Shown: positions 1-11,673, counted from the stretch's first letter. The stretch: 64,000 nt of DNA from Taxillus chinensis (GCA_023512835.1 CM042089.1:23341519-23405518); one strand, 5' to 3'. Made by a program: numbers and translations. The notes: a model not told the origin generated them from the sequence alone.

Positions 1-28
1 TGGGGATCTATACTCTGGAGTTTGGGTA

Positions 29-390
29 TAAGAGAGATGCAAAATATTCAAAAGTATTATTTATAATAAAACTTACTTTTTAGTTTTTTATTTTAATTAT
101 GTATTAATTAAAATAATATTTTTTTTCAAATATTTATTTATATTTTTAAATCAAAAATAATATAATAAGAAAAAAATAAAAGGCAAATGTCATAGAGAGA
201 AAATATAATATTTTAATAAAAAATAAATAAATAGTATTGAATTAGATTTAGAGAGTTTCTATTTATTTTGTTAAAATTTTAGTTATAATAAAAAGTCTTA
301 AAAAGTATAATTTTTAGGCATTTTTGTTAAACTAACTCTTTAAACTAACTAAAAAAAATACATATAGAGAATTTGCGGCAAATGCTCTTA
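29..390. mobile_element. AT-rich MITE, copy 1
   Basis: This roughly 360-bp AT-rich block matches 11674-12025 along most of its length, for example in the TATTTATTTAT, AATATTTTAATAAA and TTTATTAAAATTTT-like stretches and in the closing ATGCTCTTA. The two ends are imperfect inverted repeats (about TAAGAGAGATGC on the left, GCAAATGCTCTTA on the right). It has no coding potential. It is probably a non-autonomous DNA transposon; the superfamily is not decided because no target duplication is clear. Confidence 0.5.
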
Positions 391-766
391 AAATGTTAAG
401 TAGGGAAAAAGATTAAGATTTAACATTTAAGAGGCACCTCCGCATTGCATTGCACTAAAAAAAAAAGGCAATGCACCGGCCTCACCTAGGTTGGGGTGGG
501 TGGGATGCAAGCTACTAGGTTGGGCCTATATAAGGCTTTGGTTTGCAGGCTAGCTCGTATTTGTATGGGTCAAATCAGTATATGTACGGGCCAAGCATGT
601 TTAAACTACGGTTCACTAGCCAAAAGTTGTTTAGGCCCATTGTAAAATGAAATTAAAATGGTCACCCCAGCTTATCTATAAATACAAGTCAATCCATTGG
701 CCCGAAAACCACTAACTACCCCATTTAACATGCCCATATGAGAGCTTCAAGGACTTAAGAGCATTA
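391..766. other. Intergenic, no gene seen
   Basis: Moderately GC-rich unique-looking sequence between a MITE and the TRIM-like element. It has no convincing reading frame, and the TATATAAGG-like string near 525-535 has no gene behind it. Confidence 0.5.
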
Positions 767-1778
767 TGTCACGCCTCAAATAGCGTGGTACGGGCGTAAG
801 TCTCCCAAGTGGTGTAGGTGCATGCTACTTGAGGAGGAACAAGGTGGAAAGCGTAGCCGGTGCAGATGGGATAGGGTCCGGTTAAATACGGAGAGTACAT
901 CGCTAGTCTCGGACTTGACGTTGAAGAGGGACTTGGCCATCCCTACACAACCGATCGGGAACGGGAGCCGTTCCTTTTGATAAGCCCAAGGCGGGGCGAA
1001 ACCGGCCATACATGTACCCCGATTAGTATGGCTTACTCGTAAGATCCACTAGGGTGACCGAGTGCTTGCATGGATGAAAACCTTGATCCCGTGACAAAGT
1101 GGTATCGAGCGATTGTATCTCATATCCAGAAAGTTTGCCAAGTACTCTTGCGACAAACATGCATGGTCCCCGATCCTAAGTTGGGAGGGAGCCCTAAAAA
1201 GATAGGGGTCAACTAGATAAAGGTCTTGCACACATCGCGTCCACCAAGTTGTTGGTCACCAAGCCATGGTAAAGTACCTAAGGATGGGACAGAGTGGCAT
1301 TGTAGGACTCGTAAAGAGTGCACCGAATGATCTTGGTTCCTCCAAGCTCACTTGGACGCAACAAAGGCATTGCAAAATCAAGTGGGAGAGGATGTCACGC
1401 CTCGAACAACGGTGGTGTTGGCGGGCGTCTCCCAAGTGGCGTAAGTGCGTACTACTTGAAGAGAGACAAGGTGGAAAGTGTAGTTGGTGCTGCCGGGATA
1501 AGCTCCACGACGGTTCATGCGAGAAATTGATGGAATCCCTTTGGAGTTTAAACATACCGACCTAGTTAAATGCAAGGAGTACGCCGCTAGTCTCAAACTT
1601 GACATTGAAGAGAAAACTTGGTCATCCTTACACAAACGCTCATAAACTAAAGTCATTCTCCTGATAAGCCCAAGGCAGGGTGAAACTAATCTATGTGTGC
1701 TCCGATCGGTATGACTTATTCGAAGCATCCAATAGGGTGACTGAGTGTCGCACGGGTGAAAACCATGACCCTATGATA
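767..1778 (+). mobile_element. TRIM-like miniature LTR retrotransposon
   Basis: Two direct repeats begin TGTCACGCCTC: 767-1096 (ending GTGACA, the inverse of its start) and 1393-1778 (ending GATA). They enclose only about 296 bp. The inner segment starts with TGGTATCGAGC (1100-1110), a primer binding site resembling the initiator-Met tRNA complement, and ends in a purine tract (1381-1392, AGTGGGAGAGGA). LTRs, PBS and PPT with no gag or pol define a terminal-repeat retrotransposon in miniature. ATTA flanks both ends (763-766 and 1779-1782), which may be what remains of a target duplication. The two LTRs have diverged by substitutions and indels, so the insertion is not recent. Reading frames inside it are chance. 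Confidence 0.7.
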
Positions 1779-2480
1779 ATTATCTCATAAGCAATGAATT
1801 TATTCTTTGTACTAATCATCAAGTTTTGAAATACTTAAGCACCTCAAAGTAGATTTGAAGTGATATGCATGTTAGGTGGTCAACTCATATAGATAAATTT
1901 GCTTATAAGTATGCATGTGTTAAGGCAATAAAATAGGATGGTTGATGCTCTAAGTTGAAGAGCGGCTTTAATAAAGACATTTAGTGTGAATATTGTGGCC
2001 TTTGATGTGTTGAATGATTTATATAAAGAGGATCGTAATTTTAAGAACGTTTGGACTAAATGTCTACAACAATAACAATGTGAAGATTTTATATTCATGA
2101 TATCATTCTTATAGAGTAGATAACTTAATCTTCCATGTACCTTTATTCGTGAAAATGTTATTTGAGACTTGCATAGTAGGGGTCTAACGAGACATCTTGG
2201 AAGAGAGAAGATCATTAATGTTGTGAAAGAGTGGTATTATTGGCCTAGATTGCTAAAGAGTGTGACAAACATCTTCTTCGGGTGTTATATGTGTTAAACA
2301 CCAAGGAACATCAATAGAATACTAGAATGTATATATCATTGTCAGTTCTAAATTCTATTTAAGAGGATATATCAATGGATTTTGTCTTAAGATTATTAAG
2401 ATTTTTACAAAGTTTGGATTCTATGTTGTTGACAGGTTTTTTAAAGATGACACTTTTTATTGTTTTTATGTTGAAATCAC
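1779..2480 (+). pseudogene. Ty3/gypsy RNase H and integrase zinc-domain relic
   Basis: Several frames of this stretch read as gypsy pol pieces in the right order. An RNase H-like segment (EFILCTNHQVLKYL, near 1796-1837) comes first. Near 2190-2290 follows an integrase H2C2-type segment (GLTRHLGREKI, then WYYWPRLLKSV). Near 2350-2460 there is a stretch resembling the start of the integrase core. Stops and frame changes occur every few dozen codons, so it is dead. It begins directly at the right edge of the TRIM-like element, but no LTR of its own is visible. Confidence 0.6.
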
Positions 2481-3281
2481 ACCCACCCCAAAAAAAAAGG
2501 AAATTTAAAAGTAATCAACTATTTCTTTTGCTGTATTAGGGAGGATTAATATTTATTAAGAAAAAGTATTTAACTTATATCAGAGCTCAAAATGACACCC
2601 CATCAAATTATTTAGTGCAAATTTGAGCTATAACATTATCACCCAACTCAAGCCGACTCGGACACTCGCCCAGTTAATTTTTAAAATTTTGTTGGTAACA
2701 TTTGGCCTACAACCCACCAATGAAGGGGAACAATCACCGATCCATCTCCCAAAATAATAAGGGGAAAAGATCATCTCGAGGCCTTGAGAAGAGGTTGAGA
2801 TCACCAACCGCCACCGCTACGCAACATTATTGAGCCAATCCAAATACACGTGCTCCATGAAGTTAGTGAGATTCAGTGAACATGACTACTTTAGCCAATA
2901 TGTACGCACATGCCTGGTCCAACTCCAATGACCAGGCTCGATTTAAATGACCATTAAGTAGCTGGTACACCTCCTCACCCAAAGTTTCCAATTCCCATTA
3001 ACTTAGTATTATTATTATTACAAAGGAGTTAAAATGAGACCGTCCAACTCACATTAAGCAAGGGTAGTATCTCCTGCAACGTATGGGCATTGCGATGAAA
3101 TATCAAATACTAAAACCCATAAAAAATAGAGGAACTAGGTAATTATCCAACTCACGTTATAAAGTACATACAATGTATCTCATGCAACTTTATCTGTAGC
3201 GTGGACAAATCAACTTGGTATACAACATTAGAGTATTACACGTGACATTAACAAATAGGCCTCGCACACCTAAGTACCATG
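2481..3281. other. Intergenic, 3' flank of TATA
   Basis: No coding region is supported. The segment lies downstream of the minus-strand TATA stop codon, so its right end should hold that gene's 3' UTR and polyadenylation signals; no single signal stands out. A short ATT trinucleotide run lies near 3008-3020. Confidence 0.4.
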
Positions 3282-6003
3282 TCATATGCTCTCCTTGGTG
3301 CTCGAGGCCTTCACTTCTTGTTGCTCCTCCTCGCTAATCCCAGCAGGTTTCCCAGCAGAAGGCTCTACAGAAGACCCGGGGTCTTTTTTCAGTTCAGTCT
3401 CAAACTCCTTTGCCGCCTGCGACATTCAACAGGCTTCAAATTGAACACTCACATAAGGTTTTGAAGAGAGTTGAACTGTGATAACAGGTGGCAAGTTTCC
3501 ATAAACTAACGATAATAATAAGTTTTCCATCTTAAAGGTTTAAGGCATACTTTAACTGCCGAGAATAAAGCTAAGCTGTTGAATACTATTTTGCAGAAAT
3601 TTAAGGCCTTTGCACGGCAAGAAAATACTATGCATGGCAAAAAGGGGCATGTTACATTCTAAATCATCCTGAGCCTGTTCAACCATGCAAAAGACTAAAC
3701 AACCAAAGAAAATAAAGATGCAGATGATTGAATCTAGGAATCTGTCTATCAGATGGTAGAATAATTTGCTAGGATCAATATTGTGGAGAATAAGCAGAGC
3801 AAGGGACACAAAGGAAATTATGCAGCGGCCCACAAGAAGATCAAAAAAATGGGATTCAAGAAAGAACAAAATGACTGGGTAGGCATGACATGGCTTTCTT
3901 TACAAGAAAATCATAAATGCTTCAATTCCTGGTTTTAAAATGAAAATAAATATCAGAAGTAGCATGGTTGAATTACTGATTACACTTGAGATGGTAAACA
4001 TCTACATGAAATGGTTAAGACAATGTAAGAAAGGCAACTTAGGGGGGATAACTTAGTATAAATATAGAAGAAACAAAACCTTCGGTTTGATTGCCCATAT
4101 GCATGCAGGATCACTTATCAATTACCAAGCTTCACTATAATCGCATCTCAATAAAAAAAGAAATATGGGTGTTGATTAAAGAACAATCTTGGTGCTGGAG
4201 TAGCAAAAATAAAAATTAAACCAAATAAGTTCATTTTTCGTAAAATTTAATCCCCTACACACCCTGTCAGAATATGGCTTTCGCAATAGATAATGAGTAT
4301 GAGAGAAAGGCTAAAGAAGGAACTAAACTGGTCCATACACAACAGGCACTATGCTTGACCCAGTCCCATCTGCTGCAGCCACGGACATACCGAACAATCA
4401 TCTTCAATTTTTTCTTATAAATTTGCTATATCATTTAGCAGTTACAGATTAAATTGAAGCCACGACTGACTATTATAGATCTCATACAAATTGAGGATCT
4501 CAATAAGAAGTGAAGCGATCTAGAAATGAATCGCAAACCCATTAGGAATAATGTTTTTAAACTTGGCATCCTAGAATTCATATCACCAAGATAACTGCAC
4601 TAAATTCCATAACAATTCATTACTCTTTAGTTCCTCCAATTTATTGATAATTTAAAAAGAAAGCCATGAACCTCATCATGATATAAGCACACACATACAC
4701 CAAATGCTTCTCTATGGCAACCTCTTATACCATTTCTAGCAATGGCAGTAAACATCCTCGACATTGATGCTTCTTTAAACCAATTTATAGGCCTACTTTT
4801 CTGGAACTATTAAAACTCAGGGTGTGCAGCCAACCGCCGAACCCACCCGACCCCAACCACCATCCGTGGTTGAAAAATATGCGATGGGTAGGGTCAGTTG
4901 AACCTTTTTCTGACCGGTTGAGTTGGTTGGGGCTGAGGATTGTTATACCCATACCCGCTCTTATTCATGTGCACCACCTCCATTCTATCGACTAATATTT
5001 ATTTTGCACTCCAAAGTAGTTGCAGTTAAAAAAAAATTATGTTACAAAAAAGGTGAAAAACATCCAACCCCCAAACAACAACCATGGTTTGCGAGCAAAT
5101 CAAATGCTCAAACAAGAAAGTCTTCACTTTGTTATCGCAATGCATCAAAATCCAACATAAGTTTTATGGGCCAAACTAATAAAGAAAAATTATGTTTGCT
5201 TCCACGGATTAAGATTTTAAAATCAGCCTTTCAACCTAGGGTTCAAAAGATGACACTTTAATCTACTCAGACAATGTCAACTAATCAATCAAATGCAAAG
5301 TGATAAATCTTGTACGGATCAACCAAAGGTGAGTAAAAATTCAATTTAAATCACAAACCCACATGCCATTCACATGTCAATAAATTGACACGAGTACCAA
5401 AACATTCGAGTAACTTACGAGTTAGTGATTGAGCAAAAACTTGTAGTGTGTTATATGTGACCGGCCAACGGACTATAGGAAAGCTACAAATGGGTTCGGC
5501 ATAATAACTCCTAAAGAGTAAAAACAACCCACTTAGATTAGAAGTTAACTTGGTCTGTTCACCTCAACTAACTGAAATCTAAGACAGACAGCAACAAAGA
5601 ATAATTTTAATAAAAAGAATAAAACTAAAACCCAGAAACAGAAACAAGACACATGAGCGACAACGGAAGAAACCCAAACCCTAACCTGCTGGAAACTTTT
5701 GACAGTCTTCCCAATGCTGCGGCCGACCTCTGGCAACTTCTTGGGGCCGAAGACGAGGGCAGCAACGCCGGCGATGACGGCGAGCTCGGGTACGCCGAGG
5801 CCGAAGAGGCAGGTGCAGGAGAGGCCCTTCCTTCCTCTAGTTCTAGCCCTTGGTCTGGCCAATGGAGGAAACGAAATGGGGCGGAGGAGAGTAGGGTTTT
5901 GGAAGAAGGTTGAATTGGAGGAAGCGAAAGGGAGGGAAGAAGGAAAGGGGCGGTGGTGGGAAGATAGGGAGAGGGTTGCAGAGTTTAGGATTGAGATCTC
6001 CAT
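3282..6003 (-). CDS. TATA: Sec-independent protein translocase subunit TATA (Tha4), chloroplastic
   Basis: A two-exon gene on the minus strand: exon 1 is 6003-5686 (106 codons) and exon 2 is 3416-3282 (44 codons plus stop), giving 150 residues. The intron (5685-3417) starts GT on the coding strand and ends CAG. Residues 1 to about 60 are Ser/Arg-rich and look like a plastid transit peptide. Residues 66-85 form the single membrane helix (LFGLGVPELAVIAG), with the membrane Glu at 73 that Tha4 needs for function. The hinge FGPKKLPEVG follows at 85-94. The amphipathic helix crosses the splice junction: KSFQQ in exon 1, AAKEFETELKK in exon 2. The acidic tail is typical of the stromal C-terminus. 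Tha4 joins the Hcf106-cpTatC receptor in the thylakoid to move folded proteins using the proton gradient. No frame break is seen. Hcf106 is less likely because of the short tail and the FGLGVPELAVIAGVAAL helix. Confidence 0.93.
3417..5685 (-). other. TATA: Large intron of TATA
   Basis: This 2.27-kb AT-rich intron separates a 318-bp exon from a 135-bp exon. On the coding strand it begins GTTAGGGTTTGGGTTT, so a plant telo-box-like string overlaps the splice donor. A GC-richer block starting CAGGGTGTGCAGCC at 4818 resembles the end of a hAT-type MITE. It shares the GGGTGTGC core with the start of a block at 10801. No internal exon is evident. Confidence 0.6.
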
Positions 6004-7489
6004 TTAAAAAAATAAATAAAATTTGAGGTGGTTTTCTGGTTTTTCTGTGTTTTGCTTGGTTTTTCTGGTTATATCATATCATATGTGGGCTTCGAATAAT
6101 AAAATAACGCGTACTTTAAAATTGAGGACACATGTGACGAGGCCGTAAATATCACATAGTGCGGCAATGGATGTTGTCCCCCATCTAAAAATCCGCAAAT
6201 AACGCGGATTTGTTCGATAAGCGTATAAAAAAAATTGTAAAAAGTTAATTTTATAATTTAATTAAAATTAAATTATATTCATTTTTCATACCACAACCTG
6301 ATTTTCAAAGTAACCAAGCAAATGAAATGGTAAAATCTGTAAATACTTACGGCGTATTCATACCAATTCCATCTATTCTATTTATATTTTAAAAAATATA
6401 CAGTAAAAGTATTGATATATTTAAAATTTTACATATATCACATCTTCTATTTCTATCTCTATATAATAAAATAATTATTTATTATTCTTTTTTTTCCTAA
6501 TCTATTTTGTAACTGTATTTCTTTATGCTTATATTTACTGATTTCATTGCTTAAATTATATATGTTTACATACTACCCAAATTTTAACCTCGTATGTTAT
6601 TAGAGATAAACATCTTTTTTTCTTTTCTCCGTTGTGAATAAATGAAAATGAATTCCCACGTGTAAAATTATTTTCAATCTTGTGTCTCTTGTATAAATTG
6701 ATTCCCATGCCTGTGGTTGGGAATCAATTTCCACAATCTCCAATGCATGGTGTCAGGCTATGAGATAAAAATTATTTACTCAACTAGTTTTTAATTAGAA
6801 TCAATATTGACTCAAATTATTTCATTAAGTTTGGTAGATGCCAGTATGTGATATTTGTTATTAGTTTTGGTTGTGGATAAAGAGAAACGCGCAAGGGAGA
6901 AAATGAGAAGAGGAGTTGCAGATTTACAATGGATCTCTGACTATAGAGATTTACTGTAGTAATTTTTATCTAAAATTTATTTTTTTAAAAAAAATTAAAG
7001 AAAAATGTATTTTTGAATGACCTAATGTAATACTCTGACTTCTATCAAAAAGTTATATTTACCTAGATTTTGATCAATTAATATTTTTAACTAAGTATAT
7101 CATATTATATTTTTACTATCAAATTCATTCAAAAAGTCAAATTGTCCTTTACCGTACAAGTCATTATTGATTTGATTGTACTTAATGAATAATGATAAAT
7201 TTTAAAAATTATAGTCAAGGAAAAGAAAATAGATTGTGTTATGATAAGCAAAAATAATATTATATCAAGTTAAATTTAGTTTTAACCAATCAATTATAGC
7301 TAACTATTAGAGATGTTATGATAGTGAAATAGTGGGTTTTTTATTGCTAGAATAGATTTGCCTTTTCAGCTAGATAACCAATCAAATTTGGCCATTTAAT
7401 TTCTTCACATAAATATAATTTTGAAATAAAATAAGAGTGCTTGTTATTTTAGGTGCAAAATCGAAACCCAATAAACTTATGACACATTA
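6004..7489. other. TATA upstream region and AT-rich intergenic DNA
   Basis: The first few hundred bases should hold the TATA promoter and 5' UTR on the minus strand. No unambiguous TATA box is seen, which is common for plastid housekeeping genes. The rest is very AT-rich. The stretch at 6920-7010 (GATTTACTGTAG, then poly-T/A) resembles MITE debris. Confidence 0.4.
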
Positions 7490-7497
7490 GATATAAT

Positions 7498-8162
7498 TAG
7501 GGCTCTAAATGAACTAAACGCTCATGAAGAAGCTCGTGTTTGGTTATGTAAAAGATTGTTTATGTTCGTTTCGTTAATGAATAGTATTGTTCACAAATAT
7601 TATTATTATATTTATAAACATGTTCACGAACAAGTGTTCATGAATAATATTTGTGTTCATGAAAATTATTTGTAAATGAAAATTTTAAAAATTAATTAAT
7701 ATGTATAAAAGTTATTTTACTAAATATAAATATATTTTTATTAAATATAATTTGATAAACATATACCTTTATATTATTATTAAATAAAAAATATGTTTTT
7801 ATTTATTTGTTTATTATTGCTACTATTATAATATTTTTGTGAATTATATATAGTAGTTGTTTAAACATATTAAATAAAGATAACACAACCTAGTAGTTAA
7901 TTAATTGTACTTTTTAGATAAGTTTACGATATGAGTTCTTTTTGTTGATTTTTATGATTTTGTAATTGTATTCGTAAACGTTTGCAAATAAGTTTGTGAA
8001 CACATGTTTATGAACCGTTCAGTGAACAACAGATAATATTTGTAAACAAGTTTGTGAACATCATTGTTTAAGGTTCATGTTCGATTCGATTCGTTAACGA
8101 ATAGTAATAAACACGTTCGAACACCTTACTACTCGGCTCGACTCGATTTATTTTTAACCCTA
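7498..8162. mobile_element. hAT-type MITE with 8-bp target duplication, copy 1
   Basis: This 665-bp element starts TAGGGCTCTAAATG and ends TTTTAACCCTA, so the outer five bases are inverted. It is flanked by GATATAAT (7490-7497) and GACATAAT (8163-8170), an 8-bp target duplication with one mismatch, the hallmark of hAT transposons. The interior is full of short motifs such as GTTCACGAACA and TGTTCGTTTCG, and has no transposase. A second, more eroded copy lies at 55889-56520. Confidence 0.75.
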
Positions 8163-8170
8163 GACATAAT

Positions 8171-9661
8171 TATACTAATTTCGGAACTACACAATAGCAT
8201 AACAAAAAATAATTTAAACAACTCGTTCTCGATCACTAGAATTAACCTCCACCGCCTACACCAACACTCGCCGCCACTGTTCTCCAAAGATAACCTTGTC
8301 GATCGCTTGAGATCTTGTCTTGTCGACGTCAACCACCACGTTAGTTCATTTCTCATCATTCTACCGCCTACCTCTCCCACACTCTAACCTCTTCAATGCA
8401 GTGTCAACCTTGCTATCACTATTCTCATCCTTTAGGTAATGAGTTTTCAATTGTAGGGGAATTCAATTTAGGAAACACTTGAATCTTTTTGCTTCTATAA
8501 TTTTGGAGAAGTTAAAATTGAACTATTGTTTAGTTAATTCAAGGTTTGGTGTTTCAAATGAAAATTTTAAGATTCTCTATTTAAACCTTTCTCTCGATTG
8601 CATTTGCTGATTTCGCATTTTAATTTTTCTAGTCATGTGTTTAAATGCGAAGAGGAGAAGCTTAACTGGTGTATTTTCTAGGCTTAAATTTTTCTTTTGC
8701 GCTATTGTTGTATGTTTTTGTAGTTTAAAACCTCATAGGATTCATTTGATACAAATGGTATTATTTTTGAAAATAATAGATCTTATAAATTTAAAAATAT
8801 TTAGGAGTGATAAAAATTTATATGAATTTATATTTTTTTTTAAAAAATCATATTTTAAAAAAATAATAAAAAATTACCAAACATAGCCATAGCCTTATAA
8901 TATATTCATCCTTGGGTATTCTCAAGTTGTAATAAAATATTAATATTCTTTCTCTCCAACCATTATATAACCAATTACTAAAAAAAAATCATTGCGATGA
9001 ATTCAAAGTTTGAAAATGTTATTAGCTCCTTATAAATTGTTTATTTGTACGTGATGGTATAAAATTTGCTATGAGCTTGCCATTTTCTCTGAGTGTTAGC
9101 TTATTGGCTTTGGATATTAGCAAAAATTCACTCATTGGTAATTATGGATGAATTTCCATTTTGAGCACATGGCATTTAGGTTTTGGATTTTTCTCCAAGA
9201 GTAATAATTGAAAAGAAGACAGTTCATGATATCACCGTTAGATTTATAAAGTCATTTAAGCATATAATTTATTCAATGGTAAATATTATGCCACATGTAA
9301 AATTCAGGGATGGATGCTTATCTTTTGAAATTAAGAAATTAATGTTATATTTAGAATCATACATAAATTAATGATGACTTTTAAATGTTCGGCGAGGAGA
9401 AGCATGTTTCTCAGACTGACCATTACAAACTGGAGCTTAATTTATCCAACGATGTAATATCAAACTTTCATATAGTTCAATCTAAAACTCTTGGCAGGAA
9501 GTGGAATATATATTGCAGTTACCACCGGGGCACGCAATATGCCCACACTCACACCACCCTCATGGCCCCCTTGATCCCTTAACAAACCGGAAACTCCTAC
9601 GCAGGCTTTTGGTGCCATTTCTCAATCAAACGCTTCTCTCTCCTTAATATATATGTTTGCG
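8171..9661. other. Intergenic, no gene seen
   Basis: AT-rich sequence with several short chance frames (for example near 8635-8886 and 9183-9371) lacking any recognisable motif or compositional support. The block at 8740-8890 is listed separately as a MITE-like repeat. The last few hundred bases form the distal upstream region of the Pro/Cys-rich gene. Confidence 0.4.
8740..8890. repeat. MITE-like repeat related to 26580-26900
   Basis: The order of strings here (ATTTGATAC, GGTATTATTTTTGAAAATAAT, ATAAATTTAAAA, AGGAGTGATAAAAATT, then ACCAAACATAGCC) follows two tandem copies near 26580-26900. A start near TTTGATA or TTTGGTA and an end near TACCAAACA suggest inverted termini. Confidence 0.45.
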
Positions 9662-9673
9662 AGCGCGCGCGCG

Positions 9674-9708
<35 letters not shown>
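9662..9708. repeat. Compound (GC)n(CA)n(TA)n microsatellite
   Basis: Runs of GC, then AC, then TA dinucleotides, ending about 75 bp before the start codon of the Pro/Cys-rich gene and so within its core promoter. The TATTTAAAT at about 9727-9735 just after it is a possible TATA element. Confidence 0.85.
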
Positions 9709-9784
9709 GCGCATGCATGTGCATATGTATTTAAATGGATACGTTGTAGCACGGAAGTTTAATTGACATAAGACTATTGTAGTC

Positions 9785-10633
9785 ATGGCTTTGGGAAGAT
9801 GCCTAGGCTTGTTGCTTGTCTTTTTCTACGTAGGCCTTGCCTTCTCTCACAGGATCCCCCAGTCCATTGGTGACCAGGGTCGTGTCCTCATTGACGCCGA
9901 GGACGAAGGCTTTGGGGGAGGCTTAGGTTCAAGGTCCGGGGGAGCGTCGTGGGGAAGCAGGGGTGGAGGTGGAAGGGAAGTCGACTGTGACGATTGCCCC
10001 ATCAACCAACCACCTTATTATTGTGATGAACCACCATGCGAGCAAATACCCCCACAAGAACCGCCTTCCTATCAGCCACCTTGTTCTGAGCCATCGTGCC
10101 AGCAGCTGCCACCCCCTGAACCGCCTTTCTATCAGCCACCTTGTTCCGAGCCACCGTGCCAACAGCAACCACCCCCTGAACCACCATGCGAGCCACCCAC
10201 ACCGTATGAGCCGCAGCCACAGATCCCCCGTCTGCCACCATTCTACAGTCCACCACCAATATATGAGCCGCCAGTTATACCCCCCCGCACCTCCCTTCTT
10301 TGAGCCACCCTGTGAGCCACCAGTGCCACCCCAGGTGCCACTGCCGCCCATCTGTGAGCCACCGTGCCAACCATCACCAATATTCAAGCCACCTTGTGGG
10401 CCGCCCTGTGAGCCGGGTGATGACGAGCCCAATCAATCTGACCCCTATGAGGCATTGAGCAGAAGCCATAGCCCCATGCTTTCGAGTGAACCACTGACGT
10501 GGGCTAGTGAAGCGGGTGAACCTATGCCCCCCTGCACAACGAGGTGAGGTTGGTCAGGGGATCCCATGAATTGGCTGGGTATCATCCTATTCGTCGCAGG
10601 CACGTGGAATATGATCCAGGTGTTAACATTTAA
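9785..10633 (+). CDS. Secreted Pro/Cys-rich repeat protein with frame breaks
   Basis: The start at 9785 opens a clear signal peptide (residues 1 to about 21: MALGRCLGLLLVFFYVGLAF). A Gly-rich spacer follows, then many EPPC, CSEPPCQQ and QPPC units, which suggest a cross-linked extracellular or cell-wall protein. The frame ends at 10303 just after a run of seven C (10280-10286). Dropping one C lets the same EPPC repeats continue in the next frame (PPFFEPPCEPPVPP) to a stop at 10545-10547. A second run of six C at 10526-10531 may have lost one base: from there the original frame runs open to TAA at 10631-10633 (ending VEYDPGVNI). The total distance is a multiple of three, so the two shifts would cancel. 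The first break is convincing because the repeats continue; the second is a guess. These are assembly errors or true mutations. I do not recognise a named family beyond a proline-rich protein. Confidence 0.6.
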
Positions 10634-11673
10634 AACTGCGAGGATGGAATGGAGAGCCCGCTTTTCTTCTGTATTGTACGTACGAAAATAAGTTTTCTGG
10701 GTCGTTATTAATAAGAACTTGGAATGAAAAGGTGAATGCAAATTAAGCTCACTTCCTAGAAAAATATAATCCTAAAGGCCTGTTCTCTAAGACGAGGGTC
10801 TAGGGGTGTGCGGATACCCGGCCCGCATATGCTATCCCGTTCATTTTTTCGTTTTATTTCCGCAATGTGAGGTAGGTTACCTTGTTCAACAAGTTAGATA
10901 TGTTTTTTTTTTGTTTTATTGACATCTAAGGACCGAGAGCTGATTGATACCCTGATCCTACCCCACTTAAATTTATAGTATTTTAAATATTATTATCTAA
11001 TTATTTTATAATTATTATTTATGAATTTTAATATTTTTGAATAATATTTATTATTATAAAATTAAATCAATTATTGATAATCATTTGGGTAAAAAAGGTA
11101 TAAAATTTTGATTTCAGGAAAAAATTGTTCATATGAACAAATTTAATATGGAATGCAGGCGGATGACTCATTCATGACCAATCTCATTAGAGAATATAGT
11201 ATCTCGCTTAGCCCACTCACATATGAGATAAGATATAATTTTAAAACTTGATATTTCACTAAGCTGGAACAAGAATGATAATAGATTTTTCTCATACGTT
11301 CTAGTAATGTGAGAGTCACCGAACCCAAATTTTAATTTTTCCTTAAATCCAATTTATATATTGTGTGGGTGATGGGCAAAAATGAAGCTTAAAAAAAACA
11401 AAAACAAAATGAAAAACGAAAAAACGAAACAAAAACAACAAAACTAAACAAAGAAGAAAGGAATCATTATTTGTGTATGTGTATGTGTATGTACAGTCAA
11501 CTCATATGCGGAGTGAGAAAATGAGTGTGCATGGTGTGTGGAAAAGAAGAATAGAAAGTTTGTGTGATAGGAGGATATTTTGAGTGTGAAAGAAAAATTG
11601 TATACTAAAAAAACTTAGTGGTGGTTAACATAAATCATTAGTACTTAGATTCAAAATTGACTCATCCAAATAA
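10634..11673. other. Intergenic, 3' of the Pro/Cys-rich gene
   Basis: Contains the likely 3' UTR (an AATAAG-like string near 10710). A block starting TAGGGGTGTGCGGATACCCG at 10801 looks like the end of a hAT-type MITE. An A-rich low-complexity run of AAAACAAAA and GAAAAACG type lies at 11385-11460. No gene is seen. Confidence 0.4.

Noticed and set aside
776..1728. Several 60-116-codon frames in the TRIM-like region
   Set aside because: They fall within LTRs and the 296-bp inner segment, share no protein motif, and are explained by the repeat structure.
5653..6007. Plus-strand frames over TATA exon 1
   Set aside because: They are antisense to a well-supported transit peptide and membrane helix.
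9929..10432. Long antisense Gly/Trp-rich frame
   Set aside because: It is the complement of the Pro/Cys repeats (CCA/CCT codons read backwards), not an independent glycine-rich protein.
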